Positions 1-10,880 of a DNA stretch of 64,000 nucleotides are shown piece after piece. A program made the position numbers and the translations under genes. The number at the start of each line of letters is the position of its first letter. The stretch's first letter is position 1. The notes beneath the pieces are model-generated. The model was given only the letters and a program-made list of their open reading frames with translations, was not told the origin of the DNA and searched no databases. Location: positions 1 to 64,000 of the forward strand of contig NZ_JAFCKB010000007.1 of NCBI RefSeq assembly GCF_018130615.1. Direction: 5' to 3'. This DNA is from Bradyrhizobium manausense. Its GTDB lineage: Bacteria; Pseudomonadota; Alphaproteobacteria; Rhizobiales; Xanthobacteraceae.

Positions 1-194
<194 letters not shown>

Positions 195-260
195 CTCGTC
201 TCGCCCACACCATTCAGTGGGCGATGGGGCGATGCGGACCGCTCCCGATGATCACACAGG

Positions 261-1127
261 CTATCTGAACCCCTCGGCCACTCGCGCAACTTTTCCTCCT
301 GGCTTCAGCTTTTTGCTGATTTCTTTTTTGGATTGCGGCATCAGACCCCCAAGTGCCGCTTCGATGTTTCTTACCATCGCAAGCAGACGTGGTCCAATGT
401 CGTTGATCAAACGCTCTTCCGTGAAGCGGAATGCAGGCGCGCCACAATTGAATGCGTAAGGTCCGGTTCCATCGTTGAGCTTGAGAGCGACGCCGGCCGC
501 GCCGATGTCGTCGTGCCAATCGCCGACGGACAGGGCGAAACCGTATTTCGCGACCGTCTCGCCCGAACGTTCCAGTCCGTCGCGCATCTTGGGCCAGCGG
601 CTGCCGTAATGTTCGCGCAGGATGCGCGTGACTTCGGCGCGGTCCTCGTCGCCGAGCGCCCAGAAATAGGCGCGGCCCATCGCGCTGGTTGCAATCGGCA
701 CGCGGGAGCCGACGTCAAGTTGAACGCCGACCGTCTCGCTGCCGCGGCTTTGCCCGAAATAGATCATGCTATGGCGGTCGCGGCCGCCGATCGCCACGGC
801 CCCTCCGGTCGCGCGCATCAGTTCCTCGCGGAACGGTTCGGACAAATGCCGAACACCGAGATTGGCCAGTGCGGCATAACCGAGCGCCATCGCGGCGGGC
901 GCGAGCTGATATTTCTCGAAACGGGGAACGGGTGTCAGGTAGCCGAGCTTCGTCAGCGTATAGGTCAACCGCGAAACCGTCGGTTTCGGCAGGTTGGTGC
1001 GGGCGGCAATCTCCTGATTGCCGAGAAGTCCGTCGCTCGGTTGGAATGCGCGCAATACATCAAGCCCGCGGGAAAGCGCGACGACGAAATTCCGATCGGT
1101 CGCAGTCTTCTTTCCTGTACGCTTCAT
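261..1127 (-). CDS. IclR family transcriptional regulator
   Basis: A protein of 288 residues from the ATG at 1127 (MKRTGKKTATDRNF). A longer frame to 1247 exists but would run through the palindromic operator and the divergent promoter, so I reject it. The N-terminal winged helix-turn-helix contains NQEIAARTNLPKPTVSRL. The rest matches an IclR effector domain (SMIYFGQSRGSETVGVQLDVG region, then SAMGRAYFWAL). IclR proteins bind palindromes and sense small acids or aromatics. It is divergent from the pim-type operon and separated from it by about 130 bases holding a 19-bp perfect palindrome, so it probably controls that operon and itself. The effector is unknown; a CoA-ester or dicarboxylate is plausible from context. 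Confidence 0.9.
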   Translation of the reverse strand: MKRTGKKTATDRNFVVALSRGLDVLRAFQPSDGLLGNQEIAARTNLPKPTVSRLTYTLTKLGYLTPVPRFEKYQLAPAAMALGYAALANLGVRHLSEPFREELMRATGGAVAIGGRDRHSMIYFGQSRGSETVGVQLDVGSRVPIATSAMGRAYFWALGDEDRAEVTRILREHYGSRWPKMRDGLERSGETVAKYGFALSVGDWHDDIGAAGVALKLNDGTGPYAFNCGAPAFRFTEERLINDIGPRLLAMVRNIEAALGGLMPQSKKEISKKLKPGGKVARVAEGFR

Positions 1128-1154
1128 CCCTGATCTGCTTCTTGCGCGGAGTCG

Positions 1155-1213
1155 TTGACAAGCCACGTGCTTCAAAATAACCCTGCCGTCAAGATGCGGA
1201 ATTAAATTCCGCA
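1155..1213 (+). promoter_or_regulatory. Divergent promoter region with 19-bp palindromic operator for the IclR-type regulator
   Basis: A TTGACA element sits at 1155-1160, followed about 17 bases later by a weak TAACCC at 1178. Just downstream, at 1195-1213, is a perfect odd palindrome: arm TGCGGAATT, central A, arm AATTCCGCA. A further AATTCC half-site lies near 1233. IclR proteins bind such palindromes. Placed around the expected transcription start of the pim-type operon, it could act by steric block. The promoter assignment is tentative; the palindrome is directly visible. Confidence 0.6.
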
Positions 1214-1258
1214 CCGCGAAATCGAACAAAAGTAAATTCCCCACCAAGGAGGGACACC

Positions 1259-3355
<2,097 letters not shown>

Positions 3356-3527
3356 TAGGATTGGCGGTGGCCGCAACTTCGTCCTCCGAGGCACGCTCCC
3401 GGGCGAGGTTCGAGTTTGTGGCTACCCCTCTCCCCAACCCTCCCCCACAAGGGGGGAGGGAGCCCCAACCGCCAGTGCCAGCCTCACATGGAATTGCTGC
3501 CCAGGCAGTGAAGAGTAACGAACTTCA
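3356..3527. repeat. Intergenic spacer in the pim-type operon with a G/C inverted repeat
   Basis: A 172-base gap holding a strong inverted repeat at 3438-3460: CCCTCCCCC, loop ACAAG, GGGGGAGGG. This kind of CCCTC/GAGGG palindrome recurs at 7738-7869. It may be a palindromic mobile-type (REP-like) element or an mRNA-processing/stability hairpin within the operon. There is no T-run of a standard terminator. Confidence 0.6.
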
Positions 3528-5204
3528 ATGACCCATCCCGGCGAACAGTTTTACCCCGAGGGCGTGCATTGGGACGACACCATCGTCCAGGGCACGCTGC
3601 CTGACCTGCTTTCGACGGCCGCGGCAAATTTCGGTCCGCGTATCGCGCTGGAATTCCGCGATCGTCCGATCAGCTACACCGAGCTCGCAGCCCAAGCCGA
3701 GCGCGCGGCCGCCGCGTTCCTGCGCGCGGGCTGCGGCAAGAACACCTCGATCGCGCTGTTCCTCGGCAATACGCCGGATCATCCTGTCAATTTCTTCGGC
3801 GCGCTGAAGGCAGGCGCCCGCGTTGCGCATCTGTCGCCGCTCGACGGTGAGATCGCGCTGACGCACAAGGTCTCGGACTCCGGCTCGCGGCTGCTGGTCA
3901 CCTCGAACCTCCAGGCCTTGTTGCCGACCGCGCTGAAATTCCTGGAGAAGGGGCTGATTGATCGTCTCGTCGTCTGCGAGGACGACGATTGGGGCAAGGC
4001 CGGCACGCCACAGGCGGCGATCCCGAGCGATCCCCGCATCGTCACCTTCAGGGCCTTCGTCGAGGGCGCGCCGCTGCCGGCGCAATGGCCCGCCGTTGCG
4101 GTCGATGACGTCGCGCTGCTGCAATATACCGGTGGCACCACCGGTCTGCCGAAGGGCGCCATGCTGACGCACGGCAATCTCACTTCGGCCGTGTCCATCT
4201 ACGACGTCTGGGGCAAGCCGGCACGTGCCGCGCGGGGCGATGCCATCGAGCGCGTGATCTGTGTGCTGCCGCTGTTCCACATCTATGCGCTCACCGTCGT
4301 GCTGCTGTCCTCGCTCAGTCGCGGCAATCTGATCTCGCTCCATCAGCGTTTCGATGTCGAAGCCGTGATGCGCGACATCGAGGTCAAGCGCGCGACCTAC
4401 TTCCCGGGTGTGCCGACGATGTGGATCGCGATCGCCGCACTGCCTGATCTGGCCAAGCGCGACTTCTCCTCGCTCGTCGCCATCGGCTCCGGCGGCGCGC
4501 CGCTGCCGGTCGAGGTCGCAAGGTTCTTCGAGAGCAAGGTTGGCAAGAAGCTCAGGAGCGGCTGGGGCATGACCGAGACCTGCTCGCCCGGCACCGGCCA
4601 TCCGCCCACGGGCCCGGACAAGCCCGGCTCGATCGGATTGATGCTGCCCGGCATCGAGCTCGACGTGGTCTCGCTGGAGGACCCGACAAAAGTGCTGCCG
4701 CCGGGCGAAGTCGGCGAGATCCGCATCAAGGGCCCGAACGTCACCAAGGGCTACTGGAACAAGCCGAAGGAATCCGCTGAGTCGTTCGCTGATGGCCGCT
4801 TCCTGACCGGCGACATCGGCTATGTCGATACCGATGGTTATTTCTTCCTGGTCGACCGCAAGAAGGACATGATCATCTCCGGCGGCTTCAACGTCTATCC
4901 GCAGATGATCGAGCAGGCGATCTACACTGTTCCCGGCGTGCACGAGGTGATCGTGCTCGGGATTCCCGACCAGTATCGCGGCGAGGCCGCAAAAGCCTTC
5001 ATCAAGCTGAGGCCGGACGCAAAGCCGTTCTCGCTCGACGAGCTGCGCGCGCAGCTCGCCGGCAAGGTCGGTAAGCACGAATTGCCGGCGGCGGTCGAGT
5101 TCGTCAACGATCTGCCGCGCACGCCGGTCGGAAAGCTGTCGCGCCACGAACTGCGCCAGCAGCAGAAACCATCACAATCCACCCAACCAGGAGGTCGCTC
5201 TTGA
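3528..5204 (+). CDS. pimA: Dicarboxylate/fatty acid-CoA ligase (PimA-like), AMP-forming
   Basis: A 558-residue adenylate-forming ligase (ANL superfamily). It carries the AMP-binding P-loop [10 protein letters not shown] at 201-210, the WGMTETC motif, a TGDIGYVD motif and the C-terminal [11 protein letters not shown], where Lys536 is the expected adenylation lysine. It would activate free acids to acyl-CoA using ATP in the cytosol, as first step of the pathway run by its neighbours. Position directly after the fused hydratase/dehydrogenase and before a thiolase matches pimA of R. palustris, whose product activates medium-chain dicarboxylates and fatty acids. Its stop overlaps the thiolase start by four bases (TTGA), pointing to translational coupling. 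Confidence 0.88.
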   Translation: MTHPGEQFYPEGVHWDDTIVQGTLPDLLSTAAANFGPRIALEFRDRPISYTELAAQAERAAAAFLRAGCGKNTSIALFLGNTPDHPVNFFGALKAGARVAHLSPLDGEIALTHKVSDSGSRLLVTSNLQALLPTALKFLEKGLIDRLVVCEDDDWGKAGTPQAAIPSDPRIVTFRAFVEGAPLPAQWPAVAVDDVALLQYTGGTTGLPKGAMLTHGNLTSAVSIYDVWGKPARAARGDAIERVICVLPLFHIYALTVVLLSSLSRGNLISLHQRFDVEAVMRDIEVKRATYFPGVPTMWIAIAALPDLAKRDFSSLVAIGSGGAPLPVEVARFFESKVGKKLRSGWGMTETCSPGTGHPPTGPDKPGSIGLMLPGIELDVVSLEDPTKVLPPGEVGEIRIKGPNVTKGYWNKPKESAESFADGRFLTGDIGYVDTDGYFFLVDRKKDMIISGGFNVYPQMIEQAIYTVPGVHEVIVLGIPDQYRGEAAKAFIKLRPDAKPFSLDELRAQLAGKVGKHELPAAVEFVNDLPRTPVGKLSRHELRQQQKPSQSTQPGGRS

Positions 5205-6388
5205 CCGACGCCGTCATCGTTTCCACCGCCCGCACGCCGATCGGCAAGGCCTATCGCGGCATGCTCAACGCCACCGAAGGCGCCACGCTGCTCGGCCATG
5301 CCATCGGCGAAGCCGTCGCGCGCGCAAAGGTCGATCCGAAGGAGATCGAGGATGTCGTGATGGGCGCAGCGCTGCAGCAGGGCGCGACCGGCGGCAATAT
5401 CGCTCGCAAGGCGCTGCTCCGCGCCGGCCTTCCCGTGACCGTGGCCGGCACCACGATCGACCGGCAGTGCGCCTCGGGCCTGCAGGCGATCGCGCTTGCC
5501 GCGCGCTCGGTGATCTTCGACGGCGTCGAGGTCGCGGTCGGTGGTGGCGGCGAGTCGATCTCGCTCGTGCAGAACGACAAGATGAACGGCTTCCACGCGC
5601 AAGATCCCGCGCTGCTCAAGATCAAGGGCGAGGTCTACATGCCCATGATCGACACCGCTGAAATCGTCGCCAAGCGCTACGGCATCTCGCGCGAGAAGCA
5701 GGACGAATATTCGCTGGAGAGCCAGCGCCGCACCGCGGCAGCCCAGCAGGGCGGCAAGTTCAAGGACGAGCTCGCGCCGATCACGACGCAGATGGCGGTC
5801 ACCGACAAGGCGACCGGTGCGGTGTCGATGAAGGAAGTGACGCTGTCGCAGGACGAAGGTCCGCGCCCCGAGACCACCGCCGAAGGCCTCGCCGGGCTGA
5901 AGGCCGTGCGCGGCGAGGGGTTCTCCGTCACCGCCGGCAATGCCAGCCAGCTCTCCGACGGCGCCAGCGCCTCGGTGATCATGAGCGACAAGGAAGCGGC
6001 AAGGCGCGGCCTCAAGCCGCTCGGCATCTTCCGCGGCTTCGTCTCCGCCGGCTGCGAGCCGGACGAGATGGGCATCGGCCCGGTCTTCGCCGTGCCGCGC
6101 CTGCTCAAGCGCCACGGCTTGAAGGTCGATGACATCGGTCTCTGGGAGCTCAACGAAGCCTTCGCGGTGCAGGTGCTGTATTGCCGCGACAAGCTCGGCA
6201 TCGACCCTGACAAGATCAACGTCAATGGCGGCGCGATCGCAGTCGGCCATCCCTACGGCATGTCGGGCGCGCGCCTGACCGGCCACGCCTTGATCGAGGG
6301 TCGCCGCCGCAAGGCCAAGTATGCGGTCGTCACCATGTGCGTCGGCGGCGGCATGGGCGCGGCGGGCTTGTTCGAGGTGCTACAGTAA
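5201..6388 (+). CDS. pimB: Acetyl-CoA acyltransferase / thiolase (PimB-like)
   Basis: A 395-residue thiolase. The nucleophilic Cys90 lies in [13 protein letters not shown]. The His350 of [16 protein letters not shown] and Cys380 of [15 protein letters not shown] complete the active site. It cleaves 3-oxoacyl-CoA with CoA to release acetyl-CoA, closing each beta-oxidation cycle. The start is a TTG overlapping the ligase stop, with AGGAGG 5-10 bases upstream (5189-5194), so I accept the TTG. Length and motifs are complete. The name pimB rests on the conserved gene order. Confidence 0.9.
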   Translation: MTDAVIVSTARTPIGKAYRGMLNATEGATLLGHAIGEAVARAKVDPKEIEDVVMGAALQQGATGGNIARKALLRAGLPVTVAGTTIDRQCASGLQAIALAARSVIFDGVEVAVGGGGESISLVQNDKMNGFHAQDPALLKIKGEVYMPMIDTAEIVAKRYGISREKQDEYSLESQRRTAAAQQGGKFKDELAPITTQMAVTDKATGAVSMKEVTLSQDEGPRPETTAEGLAGLKAVRGEGFSVTAGNASQLSDGASASVIMSDKEAARRGLKPLGIFRGFVSAGCEPDEMGIGPVFAVPRLLKRHGLKVDDIGLWELNEAFAVQVLYCRDKLGIDPDKINVNGGAIAVGHPYGMSGARLTGHALIEGRRRKAKYAVVTMCVGGGMGAAGLFEVLQ

Positions 6389-6395
6389 CTTTCTG

Positions 6396-6513
6396 TCGTC
6401 CTGGCGAAAGCCAGGACCCATACTCCGCAGCAGGAGTGTGTCGGACAGACGGCAGTTGCCTTCGCAAAGCGAAGGCCGGTGGTTATGGGTCCCGGCCTTC
6501 GCCGGGACGACAA
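6396..6513. repeat. REP-like palindromic element inside the pim-type operon
   Basis: The 147-base gap between thiolase and acyl-CoA dehydrogenase is bounded by two hairpins. They are GTCCTGGC-gaaa-GCCAGGAC at 6398-6417 and GTCCCGGC-cttc-GCCGGGAC at 6489-6508, with outer GTCGTC/GACGAC flanks. A third hairpin (CCTTCG/CGAAGG) lies between. The same GTCGTCCTGGC core recurs at 22389-22414, so it belongs to a dispersed family. Confidence 0.75.
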
Positions 6514-6535
6514 GGGAAGCTCACAGGAGGATCCG

Positions 6536-7726
6536 ATGGATCTCGCATTCACGAAGGAAGAGCAGGCGTTTCGCGAGGAAGTGCGATCATTCTTCCGCGA
6601 CAACGTGCCGCCGGATACGCGGCGCAAGCTGGTCGAGGGCCGCCACCTCTCGAAGGACGAGATGGTGACATGGTGGCGCATCCTCAACAAGAAGGGCTGG
6701 GGCGTCAGCCACTGGCCGAAACAATACGGCGGCACGGGGTGGACCTCGGTGCAGCACTACATCTTCAACGAGGAGCTGCAGTCCTATCCGGCGCCGCAGC
6801 CGCTCGCCTTCGGCGTCAGCATGGTTGGCCCCGTCATCTACACCTTCGGCAACGAGGAGCAGAAGAAGAAGTACCTGCCGCGCATCGCCAATGTCGACGA
6901 TTGGTGGTGCCAGGGCTTCTCCGAGCCCGGCTCCGGTTCGGACCTCGCCTCGCTGAAGACGAAAGCCGAGCGCAAGGGCGACAAGTGGATCATCAACGGC
7001 CAGAAGACCTGGACCACGCTGGCCCAGCACGCCGACATGATCTTCTGCCTCTGCCGCACCGACGCCTCCGCCAAGAAGCAGATGGGCATCTCCTTCATCG
7101 TGTTCTCGATGAAGTCGAAGGGCGTCACCGTGCGTCCGATCCAGACCATCGACGGCGGCCATGAAGTCAACGAGGTCTTCTTCGACGACGTCGAGGTGCC
7201 CGTCGAGAATCTGATCGGCGAGGAGAACAAGGGCTGGGATTACGCCAAATTCCTGCTCGGCAATGAGCGCACCGGCATCGCGCGCGTCGGCGTCTCCAAG
7301 GAGCGGCTGCGCCGCATCCGCGATCTCGCCGGCAAGGTCGAATCCGCCGGCAAGCCGATCATCCAGGACGCTGCGTTCCGCGAGAAGCTGGCGGCCTGCG
7401 AGATCGAGCTGAAGGCGCTCGAGCTGACGCAGCTGCGCGTCGTCGCCGACGAAGGCAAGCACGGCAAGGGCAAACCCAATCCGGCCTCCTCGGTGCTGAA
7501 GATCAAGGGCTCCGAGATCCAGCAGACCACCACGGAGCTGCTGATGGAAGTGATCGGCCCGTTCGCCGCGCCTTACGACGTGCATGGCGACGACGGCTCC
7601 AACGAAGCCATGGACTGGACCGCCCAGATCGCGCCGAGCTACTTCAACAACCGCAAGGTCTCGATCTACGGCGGCTCCAACGAGATCCAGCGCAACATCA
7701 TCGCCAAGGCCGTGCTGGGGCTGTGA
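6536..7726 (+). CDS. pimC: Acyl-CoA dehydrogenase, large subunit (PimC-like)
   Basis: A 396-residue FAD-dependent acyl-CoA dehydrogenase. The start at 6536 (MDLAFTKEEQAFREE) is chosen because CAGGAGG lies six bases upstream; the longer frame to 6479 would translate the REP-like element. The middle contains the family signature CQGFSEPGSGSDLASL and the end carries YGGSNEIQRNIIAKAVLGL, the usual C-terminal signature. It introduces the 2,3 double bond into acyl-CoA and passes electrons to ETF. Together with the next gene it forms the two-subunit dehydrogenase pair characteristic of the pim cluster. Confidence 0.9.
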   Translation: MDLAFTKEEQAFREEVRSFFRDNVPPDTRRKLVEGRHLSKDEMVTWWRILNKKGWGVSHWPKQYGGTGWTSVQHYIFNEELQSYPAPQPLAFGVSMVGPVIYTFGNEEQKKKYLPRIANVDDWWCQGFSEPGSGSDLASLKTKAERKGDKWIINGQKTWTTLAQHADMIFCLCRTDASAKKQMGISFIVFSMKSKGVTVRPIQTIDGGHEVNEVFFDDVEVPVENLIGEENKGWDYAKFLLGNERTGIARVGVSKERLRRIRDLAGKVESAGKPIIQDAAFREKLAACEIELKALELTQLRVVADEGKHGKGKPNPASSVLKIKGSEIQQTTTELLMEVIGPFAAPYDVHGDDGSNEAMDWTAQIAPSYFNNRKVSIYGGSNEIQRNIIAKAVLGL

Positions 7727-7737
7727 TGCTTTCTTCC

Positions 7738-7869
7738 CCCTCTCCCCGTTCTTACGGGGAGAGGGTCGGGGTGAGGGGCCTCCCTCCGCGCAAAGATCGT
7801 CGAGAGAGCGGTACCCCCTCACCCGGATCGCAAGAGCGATCCGACCTCTCCCCGCAAGCGGGGAGAGGT
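7738..7869. repeat. Cluster of three palindromes between the two acyl-CoA dehydrogenase genes
   Basis: The 193-base spacer contains three perfect inverted repeats. CCCTCTCCCC/GGGGAGAGGG is at 7738-7765, GGATCGC/GCGATCC at 7825-7842, and ACCTCTCCCCGC-aa-GCGGGGAGAGGT at 7844-7869. The first and third resemble each other and the repeat at 3438, which indicates a compound REP-like element. The hairpins could also tune the relative abundance of the two subunits' messages; that is inference. Confidence 0.75.
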
Positions 7870-7919
7870 GGAGAGGGAGCCCCACGCAACGCACACACTG
7901 GTTACTTGAGGAAACAGAA

Positions 7920-9062
7920 ATGGATTTTGATCTGAACGAGGAGCAGCGGCTTCTCAAGGAAAGCATCGACGGCCTGCTGACCGATTCCTACGATTTCGAG
8001 AGCCGCAAGAAATACATGAAAGAGAAGGGCGGCTGGAGCCAGGCCGTCTGGGGTAAGCTCGCTGAGCAGGGCCTGCTCGGTCTGCCCTTCGCGGAGGCCG
8101 ATGGCGGCTTCGGCGGCGGCGGTGTCGAGACCATGATCGTGATGGAGGCGCTCGGCAAGGCACTGGTGCTCGAGCCGTATCTGGCAACGGTTGTGATCGG
8201 CGGCGGCTTCCTGCGCCACGCCGGCAGCGATGAGCAGAAGGCCGCGCATGTGCCCGGGATCATCGACGGCAGCAAGACGCTGGCGTTTGCCCAGCTCGAG
8301 AAGAACTCGCGCTATGATCTGTTCGACGTCACCACGACGGCGAAGAAGAAGGGCGACGGCTGGGTCATCGACGGCGAAAAATTCGTCGTGCTCAATGGCG
8401 AGAACGCGGAAACATTGATTGTCACCGCCCGCACCAAGGGCGGCCGCCGCGACAAGACCGGCATCGGCGTGTTCCTGGTGCCGGCGAACGCCAAGGGCGT
8501 CACCAAGAAGTCCTACCCGACCCAGGATGGCCTGCACGCCGCCGACATCACCTTGACCGGTGTTGAAATCGGCCCGGACGCCGCGATCGGTAATCCCGAG
8601 GACTCCCTCGCGCTGATCGAGCGCGTGGTGGATGAGGCCCGCGTGGCGCTCTGCGCCGAAGCGGTCGGCCTGATGGACGAGTCGCTCAAGACCACGGTCG
8701 AGTACATCAAGACGCGCAAGCAGTTCGGCGTTGCGATCGGCTCGTTCCAGTCGCTGCAGCACCGCGCCTCCGACATGTTTGTGGCGGCCGAGCAGGCGCG
8801 CTCGATGTCGATGTTCGCGACCATGGCTGGTGATTTCGAGGACGCCAAGGAGCGCTCCAACGCCATCGCCGCCGCCAAGGTGCAGATCGGCAAGTCGCTG
8901 AAATTCGTCGGCCAGCAGGCGATCCAGCTCCATGGCGGTATCGGCATGACCATGGAGGCGAAGATCGGCCACTACTTCAAGCGCCTCACCATGATCGAGA
9001 ACACCTTTGGCGACACCGAGTATCACCAGCGCCGCGTCGCGGATGCGGGCGGGTTGATCTAG
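7920..9062 (+). CDS. pimD: Acyl-CoA dehydrogenase, small subunit (PimD-like)
   Basis: A 380-residue acyl-CoA dehydrogenase, starting MDFDLNEEQRLLKESIDGLL at an ATG preceded by TTGAGGAAAC. The longer frame from 7584 crosses the end of the previous gene and the repeats, so it is rejected. It has the N-terminal helical, middle beta and C-terminal helical arrangement, with the C-terminal block IQLHGGIGMTMEAKIGHYFKR. It is more divergent than PimC and is expected to pair with it. Expected role: oxidation of long or dicarboxylic acyl-CoA with electron transfer to ETF. Confidence 0.88.
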   Translation: MDFDLNEEQRLLKESIDGLLTDSYDFESRKKYMKEKGGWSQAVWGKLAEQGLLGLPFAEADGGFGGGGVETMIVMEALGKALVLEPYLATVVIGGGFLRHAGSDEQKAAHVPGIIDGSKTLAFAQLEKNSRYDLFDVTTTAKKKGDGWVIDGEKFVVLNGENAETLIVTARTKGGRRDKTGIGVFLVPANAKGVTKKSYPTQDGLHAADITLTGVEIGPDAAIGNPEDSLALIERVVDEARVALCAEAVGLMDESLKTTVEYIKTRKQFGVAIGSFQSLQHRASDMFVAAEQARSMSMFATMAGDFEDAKERSNAIAAAKVQIGKSLKFVGQQAIQLHGGIGMTMEAKIGHYFKRLTMIENTFGDTEYHQRRVADAGGLI

Positions 9063-9097
9063 GCGCTGTATCGCCGAAGCGGCAGCCACACAAAGAT

Positions 9098-9179
9098 CGT
9101 CATGCCCGGGCTTGTCCCGGGCATCCACGTCTTGGCGGCACGAGGAACGTTGATGACCGGGACGAGCCCGGCCATGACG
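9098..9179. repeat. REP-like palindrome with CGTCATG/CATGACG ends
   Basis: The element begins CGTCATG and ends CATGACG, with an internal CCCGGGC-ttgt-CCCGGGC-type hairpin at about 9105-9123 and a matching CCGGGACGAGCCCGG block. It lies between the acyl-CoA dehydrogenase and the SDR genes. Its terminal CGTCAT/ATGACG resembles those of elements at 14582, 18676 and 20165. Confidence 0.7.
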
Positions 9180-9219
9180 GCGGAGCAAGCGAGCACGAAA
9201 AAGAAGAGGGAGACAGACA

Positions 9220-9993
9220 ATGAAAAACACCCCGTTCGATCTCACCGGAAAAGTCGCGATCGTCACCGGCTCCAGCCGCGGCATCGGCCGGTCCTCCGCC
9301 GAACTGCTGGCCAAGCTCGGGGCAAAAGTCGTGGTCTCGTCCCGCAAGGCCGACGCCTGCAAGGAAGTCGCCGACGGCATCAATGCGTCAGGCGGCGATG
9401 CCATCGTCATCCCCTGCAACATTGCCCGCAAGGCCGAGGTCGAGGCGCTGATCGCAGGCGCCACGAAGCATTACGGCAAGATCGACATCCTCGTCTGCAA
9501 CGCCGCGGTGAATCCGTATTACGGCCCGCTGCTCGACATCACCGATGAGGCCTTCGACAAGATCATGGGCTCGAACGTGAAGAGCAACATCTGGCTCTCC
9601 GCGCTGGCCATTCCGCAGATGGCCGAGCGTGGCAACGGCTCGGTCGTCATCATCTCCTCGATCGGCGGCCTGCGCGGCTCGACCGTGATCGGCGCCTACG
9701 GCATCTCCAAGGCCGCCGACTTCGCGCTGTGCCGCTCGCTCGCCGGTGAATGGGGCCCGAAAGGCGTGCGCGTCAATTGCATCGCGCCCGGCCTCGTCAA
9801 AACCGATTTCGCCCGCGCGCTGTGGGAAGACGAAGCCATGCTGAAGCGCCGCACCGCCACCACGCCGCTCCGCCGTATCGGCGAGCCCGACGAGATCGCG
9901 GGCGCCGTCGCCTATCTGGCCTCGGATGCCTCGAGCTTCATGACCGGGCAGACCATCGTCATCGACGGCGGCGTGACCACGGCGGCGGCCTAG
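9220..9993 (+). CDS. Short-chain dehydrogenase/reductase, last gene of the pim-type operon
   Basis: A 257-residue classical SDR. The cofactor motif TGSSRGIG is at 16-23, CNAAV at about 93-97, and the catalytic set is Ser147 (ISSIGG), Tyr160 and Lys164 (AYGISK). The end (FMTGQTIVIDGGVT) is typical of FabG-like SDRs. The start follows GAAGAGGGAG. It shares strand and orientation with the beta-oxidation genes and probably acts on a 3-hydroxy- or 3-oxoacyl-CoA or an alcohol from the same pathway. I cannot assign a substrate, nor tell whether it corresponds to any named pim gene. Confidence 0.85.
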   Translation: MKNTPFDLTGKVAIVTGSSRGIGRSSAELLAKLGAKVVVSSRKADACKEVADGINASGGDAIVIPCNIARKAEVEALIAGATKHYGKIDILVCNAAVNPYYGPLLDITDEAFDKIMGSNVKSNIWLSALAIPQMAERGNGSVVIISSIGGLRGSTVIGAYGISKAADFALCRSLAGEWGPKGVRVNCIAPGLVKTDFARALWEDEAMLKRRTATTPLRRIGEPDEIAGAVAYLASDASSFMTGQTIVIDGGVTTAAA

Positions 9994-9996
9994 CCG

Positions 9997-10878
9997 CTAT
10001 TGGCCGCGCTCGGCGAGGGCGTTTTCGATGGCGCGCACGACGAGCAGGGCCGATCTCTCGTCGAGATGCACGCCATCGGCCCAGCGCAGCTCGCGCATCG
10101 GCGGATCGATCGGCAGCCAGCGATCGCGATCCGGGAATGCCGCATGGACGATCGCCTTGCTCATTTTGACCATGCGCGAGTCCTCGATCTCCGCCGCGAA
10201 GGGAATTTCGAGCAGGAAGGCCCGTGATCCCCGCCGCTCGATGTCGTCGACCAGCGCCCTGATGCGCGCCGCATTCACCTGTGCCGGAACGGTGGGGTCG
10301 TCGTCATTCATCTGTTGCACGGCGCGGTCGAGATAGACCTTGTTGTCGAATGTGCTCGCCGGCTCGTCGAGCAGGCGATCCCGCCCGGCGCGCGCCTCGG
10401 CGGGATCTGGCGGCGTATGATTCCAGGTCTCGTAGGCGGCAACGGCGGTTCGCACCGGGCGCAGGAACAGCGCCTCGCTGCGCGTGCCACCCGAGAATTT
10501 CGCGATCAGCGCGTCGTCGGGCAGGCGCGTGAGAACATTGGTCTCGATCAGGACGATTTTCGGCAGGCTCTTCTGCTTCGCCACGATCTCCAGGCTGGTC
10601 ACCGGCGAGCCGCCGGCGAGAGCGAGATTGCGGACGCGGGGCCGCGAGAAATATTCCTCCTTGAGCCGCCAGGCGACCGAGCTGCCGACCATCACGACGT
10701 CGGGCACGGGGTCTCCGACATAGCGGTTGAGGGTGATGATGGTGCCGTCGCGGGTCGTGACCGTCGGCTGCTGCACCGCTGAGCCGAATCGCGCTGTGGC
10801 AAGGCCGCAGGCCAGCAGCAGCGCTGCGGCGACGCCAGCGCATTTGATCAGCCACGATTGCCCTGATGAATGCCGCAT
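9997..10878 (-). CDS. SGNH/GDSL-like putative acyltransferase accessory protein
   Basis: A 293-residue protein starting MRHSSGQSWLIKCAGVAAALLLACG. The N-terminus is a signal anchor (about 10-30), so the rest is periplasmic. A serine block VVMVGSSVAW (Ser66/67) and a C-terminal block WADGVHL (Asp268, His271) give the Ser-Asp-His arrangement of SGNH hydrolases. It starts two bases after the stop of the MBOAT gene and is surely in the same operon. By analogy with AlgI/AlgJ/AlgX and similar pairs, it would move acyl groups onto an exported polysaccharide. The longer frame upstream lies inside the MBOAT gene and is rejected. Confidence 0.7.
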   Translation of the reverse strand: MRHSSGQSWLIKCAGVAAALLLACGLATARFGSAVQQPTVTTRDGTIITLNRYVGDPVPDVVMVGSSVAWRLKEEYFSRPRVRNLALAGGSPVTSLEIVAKQKSLPKIVLIETNVLTRLPDDALIAKFSGGTRSEALFLRPVRTAVAAYETWNHTPPDPAEARAGRDRLLDEPASTFDNKVYLDRAVQQMNDDDPTVPAQVNAARIRALVDDIERRGSRAFLLEIPFAAEIEDSRMVKMSKAIVHAAFPDRDRWLPIDPPMRELRWADGVHLDERSALLVVRAIENALAERGQ

Positions 10879-10880
10879 GG

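Noticed and set aside
7738-7869. Repeats between pimC and pimD as a CRISPR-like array
   Set aside because: The units are palindromes of different length without regular spacers, and there are no cas genes.
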